A stretch of 64,000 nucleotides of DNA, taken from assembly GCF_021134715.1 (NCBI RefSeq), contig NC_060027.1, forward strand, positions 4,774,001 through 4,838,000, read 5' to 3'. Origin of the DNA: Daphnia pulex. Its lineage: Eukaryota; Arthropoda; Branchiopoda; Diplostraca; Daphniidae. A program made the translations under genes and the position numbers. The notes under the pieces were generated by a model, which had not been told where the DNA came from, did no database searches, and saw nothing but the letters and a program-made list of their open reading frames with translations. Of the stretch, positions 22,710 to 35,800 are shown piece by piece (the stretch's first letter is position 1; each line of letters begins with the position of its first letter).

Positions 22710-25700
22710 TTACTGCACGTAATTTGGTCGCTGCAATACCAGAGTGAAATCAAGTTTGTCGTTTTCAGCATGTGGAACGAGAAGGATCTCTAAAAGACTG
22801 AAAACAGAGATGACTTGATGAGTTGGCTGGGAGCCAGGGGACTCGGGATCCCACACTAAAGTCAACTTCCCAATACCGTTGTACTTCTCGTGTGTCATCT
22901 TCAATGGTAGTTTCTAATAGTAAACATAAACCCAAAAGCGGATTAAACGAAAATGCTAACCTTTATGTCAGTAAAAATTCAACTTACCTCTATGTAGAGG
23001 CGGCGAATAATTCCCAGATAGATTAAGACAACGTCAACCGAATGGTCAAGCACTGCCAACACAATTCCTTTGACCTCGATCGAACCACTTTTTCGGATCA
23101 AATTAGCCAGATGAAGTTCAGAATGGGTTTCTTGGAGAGCTTTGGCAGCTAATTTCCTTGAATTGCAATTGTCCAACAACCTAGGAAGACAAAATTATTT
23201 GATTGACTTAAATGATTCTAAAGTTTACGTGAAGGTACGAAAGAAATACCTTTTAACGACACTTTGCTCCCAGTGATCCAATGACTCTTGTTCCAAAGCG
23301 GCATCAAGCAAGCGATGGACAAGGATATCTGGATATCTGCGGATGGGTGATGTAAAGTGAGTGTAGAAAGGCACACTCAGGGCGTAATGCCGAAATTTTT
23401 CTTCTTTCTTGACAACACCGGAACATATATACGAGGCGCACTAAATTACAAATATTTATAATTTATTAACCATTAGACATTATATAAGAAACAAAGTGCT
23501 CACCTTCATTGGTTTTGCCAATAGATTGGATATCACAAGATTTCTTCCCATTGATATTGGATCGCTACTCCCTTGACCGTAGCGCAACAAAGATTCCTGC
23601 AGCGTCGCGGAACTAGTAACATCGAGATGAATGCCGATTGTTTGCAATGTGTCGGCCAGTTGCTCTAATTTATGACCGGGCGGTGGCGGATGGGAACGAA
23701 GAACGGCTAACGCAGGGAAAACCCCGTAAATTTTCTCGGCTACGCGCATGTTAGCCAACAACATAAACTCTTCGATGAGTCTATTCGATTCCTTCAGTTC
23801 GTAAACTCGGAATCCGATGGGGGTTCGAGTCTCCCAATCCATGCTGAACGCCAAACGAGGCAGGTCGATTCTAAGGGCACCTTGATCCACACGTTTCTTA
23901 CGCAAATAACCAGCCAATTCCTGGAGTACTAAGATAGTTTCGCGAATTTCAGCCACCGAGTAAGGTCCCTTGATCTCCGGACAATTAACAATTTCTCGAT
24001 CTTCGATAACAGCCTAATAAAAATTTTGATTTGTTTTAAAACATTAAAGAATGTTTGGCAAAAAGAATTTATGCACTAACCTGAGCATGGTCATAGCTAA
24101 GTTTCACACACGAACGAATAATTGAGCGTCCAAACCATTCTTCCAAAATTTCGCCTTTGTCATTTACAATCCATTCAACGCTGAAAGCCAAGCGATCCTC
24201 TCCGGGGTTTAATGAACAAACGTGCTCGCACAATACGGACGGCAACATTGGAATCACCTTCAATTTTCAAAAACATTAAAACACTATAAATGTGATAACA
24301 ATTAAATGCATTAACTCATACCCTGTCGACTAGATAGGTGCTGGTGGCTCGCCGAGATGCAATTCCGTCAAGAACAGTGTTGTCTTGAACAAAGAAGCTT
24401 ACATCGGCAATATGAACGGAGACCCGATACAATCGTGTAATCCCATCATCAGCCATTTTGAGAAAACGACCAGAGACTGCGTCATCAAGATCACGAGCAT
24501 CCGCTGGATCAATGGTGAAAATACACTGCTGTCTATTAAGGGGAAAAAAAAATTATAGCAAATTGAAAATGAGGATGAAATGTGTTAACTAACCTGAAGT
24601 CTCGACGCTTTTTAATTTCTTCTGTTGGGATACTCCATGGGAGTGAAGGCAGGTCATCGAAGACTTCTTGGGGAAAATCACCATAGTCAACCTCGTGTTC
24701 GAGTAGAAGAGCTATTGTCTCTGCTTCGATATCACCCGATTTACCAATAAAATAACAGAGCGATCTAGAGAAAGAAAATGAAACTATAAATCACAACGCT
24801 TAAAAATATGAAGTAATAAAATCCTTAATTACCCTAATGGATGATTGACATCTTCCCACGAATCTATACGAGCTAAATAGAGCATATTGGGTTGTAATAA
24901 GCAACTAGCGAGTTCTGGCGCAAACGGAATTTTCAAACGAGGGATACGGTGGTCTTTGGGTGCGAACAAAATCCAACTCGGTAATGGTCCGGATTGACCG
25001 TAAGGCCATTGTCTCAAACTGCCAATAGCACACCTTGAGTGCTTTAGCTCTTTGATGAATACAACCTGTCAATTAGAAGCAATAATTTAAAACATTTTAA
25101 AACACTTCATGAAAATGACGAAATTACCTTGGCAATTTTTCTTGGGGTATTGACAATATTTGGGTTCTGTTGACTATTTTCATCAATTGTTCCAGCCGTA
25201 TTTATGTGTGATTTATTCTGTAAAACTACGCTTAAAGTTTCTACTTGAACGGTGGTAGTCTTCGTTAAAGAATCCTCAATTGTACATGATGCGCTTAATT
25301 GTGCGGTGAGATTTTCAACAATGACATTTTTCTTCTTTCTTGGCCTGCGAGTTCTTTTTCTCTGCTCTTCCGCAGGATTATCCAACTAAAGAAAGCAATG
25401 AGTTTCTAAGTTATTATCTTCAAGTACATAAAAAAAAATAAAGTATTTACGTTAGTTACATTTTCGGCCATTGTTGAAGGGGTTTTTAGACCGCTTTTGT
25501 CTTGCAATTCTGCACCAAGATTTAAATTTGAAACATTTTCCATCAATTTCTTCGGCTTTTTCCTATTTTTTGGTCCCAGGGTTTTCGCGCCCCTAACTTC
25601 ACGTGAAGCGGCTAAATCTGCATCCACACACTGAACTTCCTTTTCAGTCACTTTTGAAATATTTTCTTTGAGTTCACTGGCTGCAGCCAAATTTTTTGGA

Positions 25701-26194
25701 GTAATAGGCTGTTCGTTTTGCTGAATGTTTGGTGAACTCGGACTCTCAGCAAAACTTTTTTCACATTCTTTGTTTGCAGTTTGTGTTGGCAGCATCTCAC
25801 AAACAACAATATCTCCATTAAGTGCTCTGTTTCTGTGCAAAATTCCTTCAATCAGAAAATCTTCGGTTCCATCCTAATACCATTGAGATTTGTTCAGTTA
25901 GTTCTTTTGAATATCAAAACTTGTGAAAACAAATTTGCAAGCAATACTTACAGGTGCAGAAATGTATGCCTCTTTATAGTTTTTAGGATTGATTCTTAAA
26001 ACACCCTATAAATACAACAAACACAGACAGTTAAAACATTACATCAATTAATTCTGAATATAACCAAAACCTACTTCAAAAAGGGACTCATTCCGTAATC
26101 CTTCTTCAACATCCTTTTGGTCCCAATAATTTTCAAAAGTTTTACTACGATTGGGTCTCTGTGGTGTGGAGTTTTTACCAATTGACTTTGCCAT
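22710..26194 (-). CDS. DIS3L2: DIS3-like exonuclease 2
   Basis: A cytoplasmic 3'-5' RNase II-family enzyme, independent of the exosome, that degrades oligouridylated RNAs such as pre-let-7 and many mRNAs. Twelve exons: 26194-26075, 26005-25952, 25873-25451, 25385-25128, 25065-24833, 24764-24594, 24532-24322, 24257-24081, 24013-23504, 23440-23250, 23180-22988 and 22913-22710; total 914 aa (human 885). There is no PIN domain, as expected for DIS3L2. Residues ~90-250 are a low-complexity basic insert within the cold-shock region. The RNB core begins at [12 protein letters not shown] (428-439), with its Asp cluster intact, and includes [21 protein letters not shown]-terminal S1-like part follows. 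It is divergent from VPS52, 638 bp away. Confidence 0.95.
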
Positions 26195-26832
26195 GATTAA
26201 TTTCTTGTATGGGCAGATTATGTATAGAACTTATCATCAATGTAATTAAGAAAATGTAGGAATAAATGCAAATTGGCAGATCAGTATACAAATGTCAGTT
26301 ATTGCTTTCCCTCTGTTGGAACCCTTATAAACTGGTTACTGACCAGTGCTAAAAATATTGAGTTAAAACCTTTGTCAGAGGTTTGAAAGTCATAATAAAT
26401 CTCAACACTCGTCAGATTACAACCTGATTAACAGTTGACGAAAACTCTTCCACAAAATGTTTTACTTTCTTGGAAGCATGCAATGAGCAAAGATTCTCAC
26501 TCTTGTCGTGCAAAAAATAGCCGTACTATCTAGACTTCAATCGTTGCTTCAAATTTGAGTAAAAAAAATAAAAGTTTCGAAATTCAGGGATATTCGGCTG
26601 ACGCTAATATTTTCAAATGAGAAAGATAACTTTAATGGAAACCCTAATCTCTGGGAGATATTCACAATTTTTGCATCTTACTCTTGCACAATCTCTTTGA
26701 CAACAAGCAGACGATATTGGTCGTCTGCAAACAGCTGAGAGATTTCGTCACGATTCCAGACAAGCCGCAATAACAAGTTTGTGTCAGATTTCGGTTAAAG
26801 CCGTTAAAGCTGATTAAAAACATTTAACAGCC
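26195..26832. promoter_or_regulatory. Shared upstream region of DIS3L2 and VPS52
   Basis: 638 bp lie between two divergent ATGs. No other gene is seen, so both promoters are probably here. No clear core promoter motif was recognised; the assignment rests on layout only. Confidence 0.4.
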
Positions 26833-29787
26833 ATGGAAGATCATTGCGACTCTCAGATAAAAATGGATTTAAAAGTTAGTCTCAAGGACAGCATAATAAA
26901 AGAAGCTCTGAATTCGGGTGTAGATTTGAGACAGTATTCACAACAAGTAGAACAACAATTACAAGAGGTATACATTTTTGACATGTTATGAGTTCAGCTA
27001 ACCAACTTCCTCTTTCCAGGTTGAACTAGTGTCTGTGCAAGATTATGTCAATCAGGGAACATCATTAGCACAGCTTCATTCACAGTTCACCCAATGTGAT
27101 GTCGCTCTTGAAAGAATGGAAGTGCTTCTAAGTACCTTCAGATCTCAACTAGGTGGTTTAAGCAGTGATATTTTACAACTCCAGCACCAATCAGCTCAGT
27201 TGGGATTACGTTTGTCTAATCGACAGGCAGCTAGATCCTTGGCAGGACAAATAATTGATGATTTGGTAATTCCTGAAGCCCTGATAAGGTAAAATTACAA
27301 AGTACATCTATTTGTCTATGTGTTGTAATTTTTAAAAATTTAACATTCTTGAATAGACATCTACTTGAAACTCCAGTGACAGAGCCTTCGTTCTCTGAAC
27401 AGTTGATAATACTTCAAGCAAAGTTGGCTTTGAGTGGTGATCACCATCAGAGGTGCAGTAGAGCTGCTCAAGTGAGTAGGCCTAACCATATAGTTTGAGT
27501 TTGTGATTTAAAAAAAATGTCTAATATTTTCTACCTAATATTTTATGCATTTTAAGGATGTGGTTCCTGTCCTAGGTGCATTAAGGATTAAGGTGGTTGA
27601 AAGACTTAGGCAGTTTCTGCTTTTGAAACTACAACAACTTAGAAGGCCACTTGCTAATTATCAACTACCACAGAATTCTCTTCTAAAACACAAGTAAGCC
27701 TCTGGGTTTTCTTTCTGGATTCCAAATACAATTCACATTTATGTTTTGTTTCACTAGGAATTTTTACCACTTTCTCATAACCCAAGAGCCTGAAATAGCT
27801 TATGAAGTGAGGCAAGACTATGTGCAGACAATGTCAAAGCTATATTTCTCTTATTTTAAGGTTCGTGTTTTGATTTAAGAAATAATAATAATTTGTTTGG
27901 ATATAAATTATGATTTTTTCGTCTATATTCTCAATTGTTTCTTGTTCTAGAGCTACTCCACGCGATTACTGAAACTTGTGGATTCAAATAGTGTTAATAA
28001 AGATGATGTTCTTGCTTCCGAAGATGCATCGTTAGGTGCGGCTGCTGCTGCCGCCGCAAGGTCCTTGTTTGGAAGAGCCGCTCCTAGTGGGCGTAGTTCT
28101 AGCAGTAAATCTACGGTTTTTACCTTAGGTAACCCCAAAAATTCTTTCTTGCAATATATTTGCTTATTTTTTGCTGTCTTCTTTTTTTAAAATAATAGGA
28201 ACTCGAATTGAAGTTGTTACAAACTTAGAAGCCCCTGTTCTAGTTCCTCACGCAGCTGCCACTGGTACCAGCGCTGGCCATAAAGGTGAAACGAAATATT
28301 CGTATGAAATCGTTTTCCGATCTCAACACTACGCATTGGCCGATAATGCTTGCCGCGAGTATTTGTTCCTCTGTGAATTTTTCCACGTTGAAAGAGCCCC
28401 TGCCATGGAGCTATTTCAAGAAGTAATGGGGAAGACCTGCACTATTTATATGGTAAGTTTACTATACACAATGCGCAGCATATTATTCCTTTCTAGCGTC
28501 ATTTGTTTTTTTTTTCTTTTTAGAAATTTGTGGAAGAATATGTTTCGTCTTGTTATGACTCACTTGCCCTTTTTCTTTGCATCCAAATGGTCCAACGTTT
28601 GCAATATCTTTGCCACAAGAGAGCCGTTCCAGCTTTAGATTTTTATTACGAATCTCTCGTCTCCACGTTATGGCCTAGGTAATACTGTTAAATTTAAATG
28701 ATTTGTTGACTTTTTTCTTTAATATTTGCCATATTTCTTAGATTTGAATATTTGGTACAAGCAAACATTCAGAGTGTCCGTGACTGCGATCCATCTAGAC
28801 TTTATTCAAACATTGATACGCGACCACACTATGTATTTACCTTAAACATACTTTGATTAAATTTCTAAACTAACGAAAAAACATTAATAGGTAGTGCGAC
28901 GATACGCCGAGTATACTTCAGCCATTTCTGCGATTCACGGTTAAACACTTTTTTTCCTATTGCATTAATTCTTGTGTCGTAATTTTCTTTATTTTGTATA
29001 AAAAGAGCATAACAGTATAACTTCAGCCATGGACTGGACTCCACGCCTACACCATTTACTTTCGACCATGCAAGAGGAGGTTGAAGGCTTCACGTTGCGC
29101 CTTGCTGCAGCCTTTACTAAACGAAAGGATCAATTAGTAGCCCTAATCAACAACTACGACCTGATGCTGAGTGTGATGACCGTAATATAACTAGATTTTA
29201 GTATTTTACCGAGTTTCTCAGCTTATGTATTAAAACTTGTTGTCTATTTATTAAGGAGCGCAACCGAGAAGAAAGTCGTGAAGCCGCTCGGTGTAAGGAA
29301 TTGCTGTCTGCTAGAATTTCAGAATTTGTCGAAGAAATTCTTTTTTTCCATTTTGAGGGACTCGTCCGATTCGTCAAAGACTGCGAAGTCATGCTTACTC
29401 GAGGGCTTAACGAAGCGTTGCGGAACGAAGAACGTATGCATTTTTTAAAGTCTTTAATTTTATTATTAGTTTTGTCTCTCGATATATAGAATTGTTCCGT
29501 TTCTCTTTAATCGGCTTAAAGGTCGGGCCACGCAAACCATAAACGCTTTCATGGCTGGATGGAAGAAATCTTTGGACGAGATTAATAAAGAAATCTTAAA
29601 TCTGTTTCCGAATTTCAAAAACGGAACCAACATTCTACAAGCGACGTTGACTCAACTCGTCGAATACTACCACCGTTTCCAAAAAATCCTAACCCAACAT
29701 CCATTCCGCAACGTTCCTGCTCGTGCTGATTTGATTAACATTCATCAATTAATGGTAGAAGTCAGAAGGTACAAGCCAGCTTTCTAA
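26833..29787 (+). CDS. VPS52: Vacuolar protein sorting-associated protein 52 (GARP/EARP subunit)
   Basis: VPS52 is a core subunit of the GARP and EARP tethering complexes, which receive endosome-derived vesicles at the trans-Golgi network or recycling endosomes. Thirteen exons: 26833-26967, 27020-27288, 27357-27471, 27557-27693, 27758-27860, 27951-28128, 28199-28452, 28524-28678, 28742-28832, 28891-28939, 29006-29181, 29256-29433 and 29522-29787; 701 aa (human 723). The family block VQDYVNQGTSLAQLHSQF, then LERMEVLLSTFRSQLG and the SDILQLQHQSAQL coiled coil, identify it. An Ala-rich insert (AAAAAAAARSLFG) with a Ser run lies near residue 310. All phases agree and no lesions are seen. Confidence 0.95.
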
Positions 29788-30525
29788 ATTTTAAAGATTT
29801 GAAGCCTGATTTGTTGAATACATGTATTAATATTAGTTAAAATGGGAATGACTCGTGAATATTGATCGCTGACTAGGTTAAAGGGAATTCATAATATTTA
29901 AAAAAAAACGTTCGTTATTTTAATGTTATCGATTTTAGAATTAAAGCTTGAATGGTTCTGAGTAATGTAGAACTTTCTTAAAGTTAATGAGACAGAAAGT
30001 GTGCTCTTGAAATGCCAGTAGAGTGCACGTTAGTAAACGTCACCAAAAACCGAACAGCAATCCTTATCAGGCGTACGTATAGATAAAATTCGTGCTTTGT
30101 ATGCCGTGGGAGAAACGGGACGTGCAGTTTGGTCCTATACTCCTGGTACCGGTAGAGTTTAAGTTAAATTCTTTAAAGTCACTAGTTTTAGTACATAAAT
30201 TCTCATTATCAGCCGAGGAACCGCAAATAACTAAAAGATGGGGTGTTGATTCAGTGCTTTAGTTATGCTATATAGAATACAAACTTATGTTATACTTTTA
30301 ACTTTAAAGAAAAATTTGTTCTTGCAAATCCACTTGGAGCGTATGCAGCATGATAACGTCATAACGATGATAACATGTCTTATGTAAACATTTAGTACGC
30401 ATTCAGACGAGATACTCTCCGTCGTAGGGTACTTCAAATCGGTTGGCTCAACTCAGTGGTTAGATTCTTTTTCTTAGAAAAATTGTTTATTCTTTACTAA
30501 TACCGAATACATTTTCAGTTTGAAA
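29788..30525. other. Intergenic, upstream of the glycosyltransferase
   Basis: No gene is seen. The sequence TTTTCAG just before the ATG at 30526 looks like a 3' splice site, so a 5' untranslated exon probably lies inside this spacer. Confidence 0.5.
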
Positions 30526-31693
30526 ATGGTTTTAACTTCCTCGAAATTTTTCAAATCCCGTAGCCTATATATATTTTTATTTATCGCCACCATCTTCTTT
30601 ACAACAATCTATTTCACAAATCCAGTAAAAATCTCTGCGCCTGCTGTTGGACAACTGTACACGTCAGCTATCGCTGAAAAGAAACGCGCCGAAAAGAAGC
30701 CTGTCGATACGGAATCACACGACAAGTCAATGTTCGACAATTTCGATAATGTGACAGGTGCCGAGCACTTTATTGTACCCAACATTATACACTTCATCCG
30801 CTTCCAAACATTCGAGTTGAATTTTGTCGATTACATGGTGCTGCTAGCTGCCATGCGCAATCACAAACCGGATCAGTTTTTCTTTCACACCGATGTAGAG
30901 GATGTTCAATTCACAGGGAAGTACTGGGGCTTGGTTAAACAGGACGAGGATCTATGGTCACGGATTAAAGTGTTCTTTCTTGAAGCTCCCGCTGAAATCT
31001 TCGGTCAAAAATTGAATGAAGGATGGCGCTTTTACCACGGAAGTGATATTGGCCGAATACATGTTTTAATGAAATATGGAGGAATCTATGTTGACAACGA
31101 TGCTTACGTAATTCGTTCCTTGGATAAGTATCGCAAATTTGAGTTTGTTATAAACTGGGATGAAAATCAATTCATGGGAACTCAAGTTATAATCGCACAC
31201 AAGGACGCCCGTTTTCTTCCACTTTGGCTCGACTCTTATAGGGATTACCGATCGGACAAGTGGTAAACCGATCGTTTACATTATTGCTGTTGAAACAGAC
31301 GAATTAATGGTGTTCACATTAGGTACTACAACGCTGGAGAACGACCCACTACTGAAATCCTGCATCGAAAACCAGAGTTAATTCATCGAGTAAAGGGCGA
31401 TTTTGGAGCTGCAGTAAATGTTTCAATGCAAATCTATTACAACCCAAAGTTTGACTGGCGCAGTTACGATGCTCTTCACTTGCTTACGAGTCATCGCTAT
31501 TACCGTAACTTAACTTCATATTTGGCACTAAAACATTGTAATGAAGCATTAAAAAAATTACTATGAATTTGCAGTGGATCTACATTTTAACAAGACGCCC
31601 GTCTTCGACGAAAACAACATACGTGAATACGAGTACCCCATTGGAGACATGGCTCGCGAAGTTCTCGACAAATTTACTGGAATTATTGACTGA
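30526..31693 (+). CDS. Golgi-type glycosyltransferase, GT32-like (DXD motif)
   Basis: Three exons (30526-31262, 31323-31504, 31575-31693) give 345 aa. The layout is that of a type II Golgi membrane enzyme: a short basic cytosolic tail, a membrane segment at about residues 14-30 (YIFLFIATIFFTTIYF), a Lys/Glu stem, and a luminal catalytic part. The catalytic part has the start IPNIIHFIRF-like (VPNIIHFIRF), then GSDIGRIHVLMKYGGIYVDND, where DND at 190-192 is the nucleotide-sugar/metal-binding DXD motif of the Gly_transf_sug (GT32) group. The donor and acceptor sugars cannot be told. The acceptor AG just before the ATG implies an upstream untranslated exon. The ATG was chosen because a preceding in-frame TTG lies within splice sequence. 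Homology to the family is clear; the exact orthologue is not. Confidence 0.85.
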
Positions 31694-32033
31694 TGATGAA
31701 ACCATATTTAACAATCTCAAACTCAAAGAATACGAATACACTTGACTGAATTACAAATTAACAGCATTGATTAAGTGTTTTAGCGCTAAGGCAACGCTGG
31801 AGTATCATAACAACTGTGTCGTCTGCTAGTTTTAAGAATCGATTCGAAAAAAATATCGAGTATCGAGTTTTTAGATGTTTTCATTTTTGAATCTAGAATA
31901 TTTTTTATTTGATTTGGACTCAGTTTCTCATTTATATAGCGTTAGACTATTTCTTTGAATTCCCAGAGTTCGAGAAAATGGAAAGGGCAAAAGCAAAAAA
32001 GTATAGATCGAAAAACTAGAAAATATTTATACG

Positions 32034-32450
32034 CCCATGGTCTAGTGGTTAAGGCGTCGGCATATAAGACAATTAAACATACATGTGATGAATGGTATAG
32101 TGACTAAATGTGATCACTTATGTTCCCCTTCCATGAACGGCGCTGCTTGGGTCTATAATAAATAAGTTATAACCCTGTAGTTAGCTGTATAAAGGGGACC
32201 GCCCGTTGAGAGTGAAGCGGGAGCCAGTCTCTCAGCCAAGAGTTAAGTCTCTCAACGCTCCGAAGGAGCATGAGCTTGTCTTCGAATTCATCATTTTGCA
32301 TGATTGAAAAATTTTCATCATTTCTAATCTAAAATACTAAAATATTTTCTAGTTTTCATGTTAATAATTTTCTATTATTTCAATTTCCTCGAGGAGTTTA
32401 CGAAATAGCCCATCGAGGTTCCTCGTCAGTGGTTCAAATCCTTGGACAAG
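32034..32450 (+). other. tRNA-like fragments flanking a possible solo LTR
   Basis: Around 32038 the sequence TGGTCTAGTGG is a perfect A box with a D-arm-like context, and GGTTCAAATCC at 32431 is a B box. They are ~390 bp apart, so this is no working tRNA gene. No acceptor stem can be formed between the two sides. It could be a tRNA or tRNA-derived SINE split by insertion, or two chance matches. Confidence 0.3.
32086..32293 (+). mobile_element. Possible solo LTR
   Basis: A 208-bp stretch begins TGATGAAT and ends ATTCATCA, a perfect 8-bp terminal inverted repeat with TG..CA ends. A TATA-like box (TGTATAAAGG, near 32186) is followed by a GC-richer leader-like tract with repeated CTCTCA(A/G)C motifs. 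This is the usual LTR layout. No target-site duplication and no second copy are seen in the window, so it is tentative. Confidence 0.4.
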
Positions 32451-32877
32451 CTATTTTATTTTTTAAATGTAGATTTCAATCTAATAATTTTTAATTTGAT
32501 TGCTGAGACGCTAATAGGCTAAAAATCAAAACATTTAAATTATTCGTGTATGAAAAAAGAAAGGTGGATATTGGATAAGCTGAATGAGTATCAGAGTGCA
32601 ATATTGATTATTCATTCCCTTATGATGATACGGGAAGTTCGGCATAACTTATTTTTAAATTTCAGAATATTTGGCGCGTTATACTTACTATTAATTTTTC
32701 TTTCTGTACTGTATTTGTCATTCAATCAGTGTCGTACGACAGTTGATGAATTTTGCATTTGAAAAATCTAAATAAACCCTTAAAAAATTTAACGGTTTCG
32801 TAATTAAACTGCGAAAGAAAGGGAGAGGTTTATTTGTCGAATTTCTCAAGGTTTTAGTGTTACATGAACAAAGGTTT

Positions 32878-35800
32878 TCAATCCGAATCATCAGAGCCAG
32901 ATTTTGGTGTTTTTGAACGAGATCCAGATTTCGAGCGAGATGTTGACCGCGAACGTGAACCGGATTTCGATTTTGACCTGGAACGTGACGACCGAGAAGA
33001 ACGCGAAGAACGGGATGATCGACTGACAGAGCGGGATTTAGAGCGGGATTTAGAGCGGGATTTGGATCGTGATTTGGATCGTGATTTGGAACGGGATTTG
33101 GACCTAGATTTCGATCGGGAATTTGAACGCGAACGCGATTTGGATCCGGATTTGGATCGCGATTTAGATCTTGAATTCGATCGTCCAGAGGAACGTGAAC
33201 GTGAACGAGATCCTGATCCCGAACGAGAACCCGAACCAGATCGAGACCCCGACGGAGATCGCGATTTTGCTGGAGAACGAGAGACAGACCGACCGCTGAA
33301 GCTCTTTTCTGATCCGGAAGCAATTCTCCTTCGTCGGCTAGTTCCAGCTCCTTCACCACCACTTTCCTCTCCACTGAAAACAAAAGTAATTGTAGTCGGT
33401 GAAATAAATTCTTCTGCTTATTAGGAGCTATCGATTTTATTAGAAATTCAAATGTTACTCACCCGCTAGCGATGCGCAGTTTACCACCTTCTTCCGACGA
33501 ATCATCATCCGAGGAGGAAATAATGGCTTTAGATACAACTTTGCTTTTCTGCTTTGAACTAAGCCCATCGTCGACATCGTTAGATGACTTTTTCCCACTT
33601 CCCTTCTTGGCTCCTCTGCCTTCACTTCGACCTTTCTTCTCTTTCGTTCGTCCCCGTTCTTCGCCGCTTTTTCCTTTCTTCCGTGACTTTGTCTCAGTCT
33701 GGCGCGGTTTCCGTTCTGCCTTACGTTTCTTTGATGGCGGACCAGCACCCTCATCGCCACTTTGAATGCGATCACTACCGTCCGTAACGAATCCATCTTC
33801 GTCATCCTTCTTCTTGCGACTCTAAAATATTACAAAAGGGAAGATTTATAAACGTTTTCTCTATTTAGAATAATCAAGTCTTAGTACCTTCTTGCCCTTT
33901 TCGGCTTTTTCTGATGGCATCTCGTTAAATTGAGTCGCTTTCTTCGTTTTTTCAATGAACTCTTCGCGCAACTTGAGTAGCTTCTCTTGCTCTTGTCTAC
34001 GACTTTCTTCAAGTCTATGCTGTTCCTCGCGCTGCTTCGTACGGAACGCCTCTCTCTCTTCTTCCTGTTTCTTCCTCATGCGCTTCTCTTCCTCTGCAAG
34101 ACTGCGAGCGCGTGCCACATGATATTGAGCCTTTGGAAAATAATTTAGTTTACAACTACGCTTAATTAACACGATAAAAGATCGATTTACCTGAGAGAGA
34201 AGATCTCCACAATGTCTCGCTTCAGCAGCAGCAAAAGCCAAATCATAGCGCATGCGATCGCCATTGACAGAAAGCCACTGGAAGAATTTGTGCGATAGCT
34301 GGAGTTCACTGACAGCCTGTAACACCGTTTGCAGATCCGATTTCTCATCCTTGAGAATTTGGGTTGCCAGTCGTTGCAGCACGAGAGCCGTGTTAAACAG
34401 GAGAACCGTATCGTGTGGAGCGACGTGCTGGGCTTTAAGTAGGGATAGTTTTGCTTCGCGGAGTTTACCGGCACGAAAGTGTGCGCGTGACAAGTACTGA
34501 AGAATTTCAACATGCGGATGTCGAAAAAATTTGCGGATGCAGTTTTCGTACATCTGAATGGCCGAAACATACTGCTTTTGCTCGACATAGATATGAGCGA
34601 TGTTCAACCACACATCAGAAAAATCGGCAGTAGCTTCACGAACCTAAAAAAAAAAAAAAAAAAATTGTTCCGATTACGTGAAATAAACGAGGGGGAATCA
34701 CAAGAATTCACTTACTGATGCAAAGATATCACGTGCTTCAGGAATACAGCCTTTGTGAGCTAGCACACAACCGATACCATTCGCAGCCCAAATATTACGA
34801 TGGTCGTTCTTCAGAACTGTCTTGTACAGTGTAAGTGCGCGGTCTTGATGTCGTTTTTCCTTTTCCTTGTCTCTTGTAGGTACGTGCAGAGTTTGGAGCC
34901 AGACGTTACCAAGCGCAATCAATGAGTATGAATCGGTTGCAGTAGCAGGTTGCTAGAGTGATGAGACAAGTTTTTCTCGGTTTAAAAAAGTAACTTGTTA
35001 CATACTAAAAACCACAAAATATTCACTTTAAGGATGCGCTCGAATTTCTTTTGGCCAGGTCCCCATTCCATTTTAGCGAGATGAAGGTTGCCAATAAGAG
35101 ACCAGGCATCTGGATGCTCGTTATTGATCTGAAGGGCTTCCTTAAACCAATCTGACGCTTCATAAATTTGACCGCGGTCTCGTGCCATGCAACCAAGCCT
35201 CAGATAACAGTCCACATAGTTAGGATGTTCTGAACAAGAAAATCTGTATTATTAAACAGTCCTGCAGAAATAACGATAAATAGAATCATTACCTTTAAGG
35301 GTATCCTTATAGTTTTTCTCTGCTTTGTCACACAAGAACAGCCCCTCATAAATTCGACCCAAGTTATAGTTTGTCGTAACGCAAATAGCATTTTCCACCT
35401 GTGGTTCCTGCTCAGAGTTCTCCGCGGGAGTCTCTTGCTCAGCATCCGATTTGGCACGCTCAATTGACTGCTCAAAATATTTTCTTGACTCCTCCAAGTT
35501 TCCCAATCTTTGGTAAAATCAGAAATGAATGTGTTAAAAGTAAGCTCACAAATTTTTAATTGTTCAATTACCTATAATATAAAGCTCCGACATTGTTAAG
35601 AATCTCAGGAGGAATATCTGCCTGGACTTTTTCTTTAAGAATTTTCATTGCAGTGGAATAAGCTGACAGGGATCCCTGCAAGTCAGATTGCTCTAAAATC
35701 TGTGCAAGCTCAATCCATGCTTCAACGTCATCGGGAAATTGCTCCGTAACCTTTAACACGATTTAAATTTTTTTGAAATGTTCAGGTCAAAAATTGAAAT

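Noticed and set aside
32864-33424. 186-codon plus-strand frame full of Glu-Arg-Asp and Asp-Leu-Asp repeats
   Set aside because: It is the exact antisense of the Ser/Arg-rich last exon of CTR9, which is supported by splice phase and family. The repeat of the sense strand makes the other strand open.
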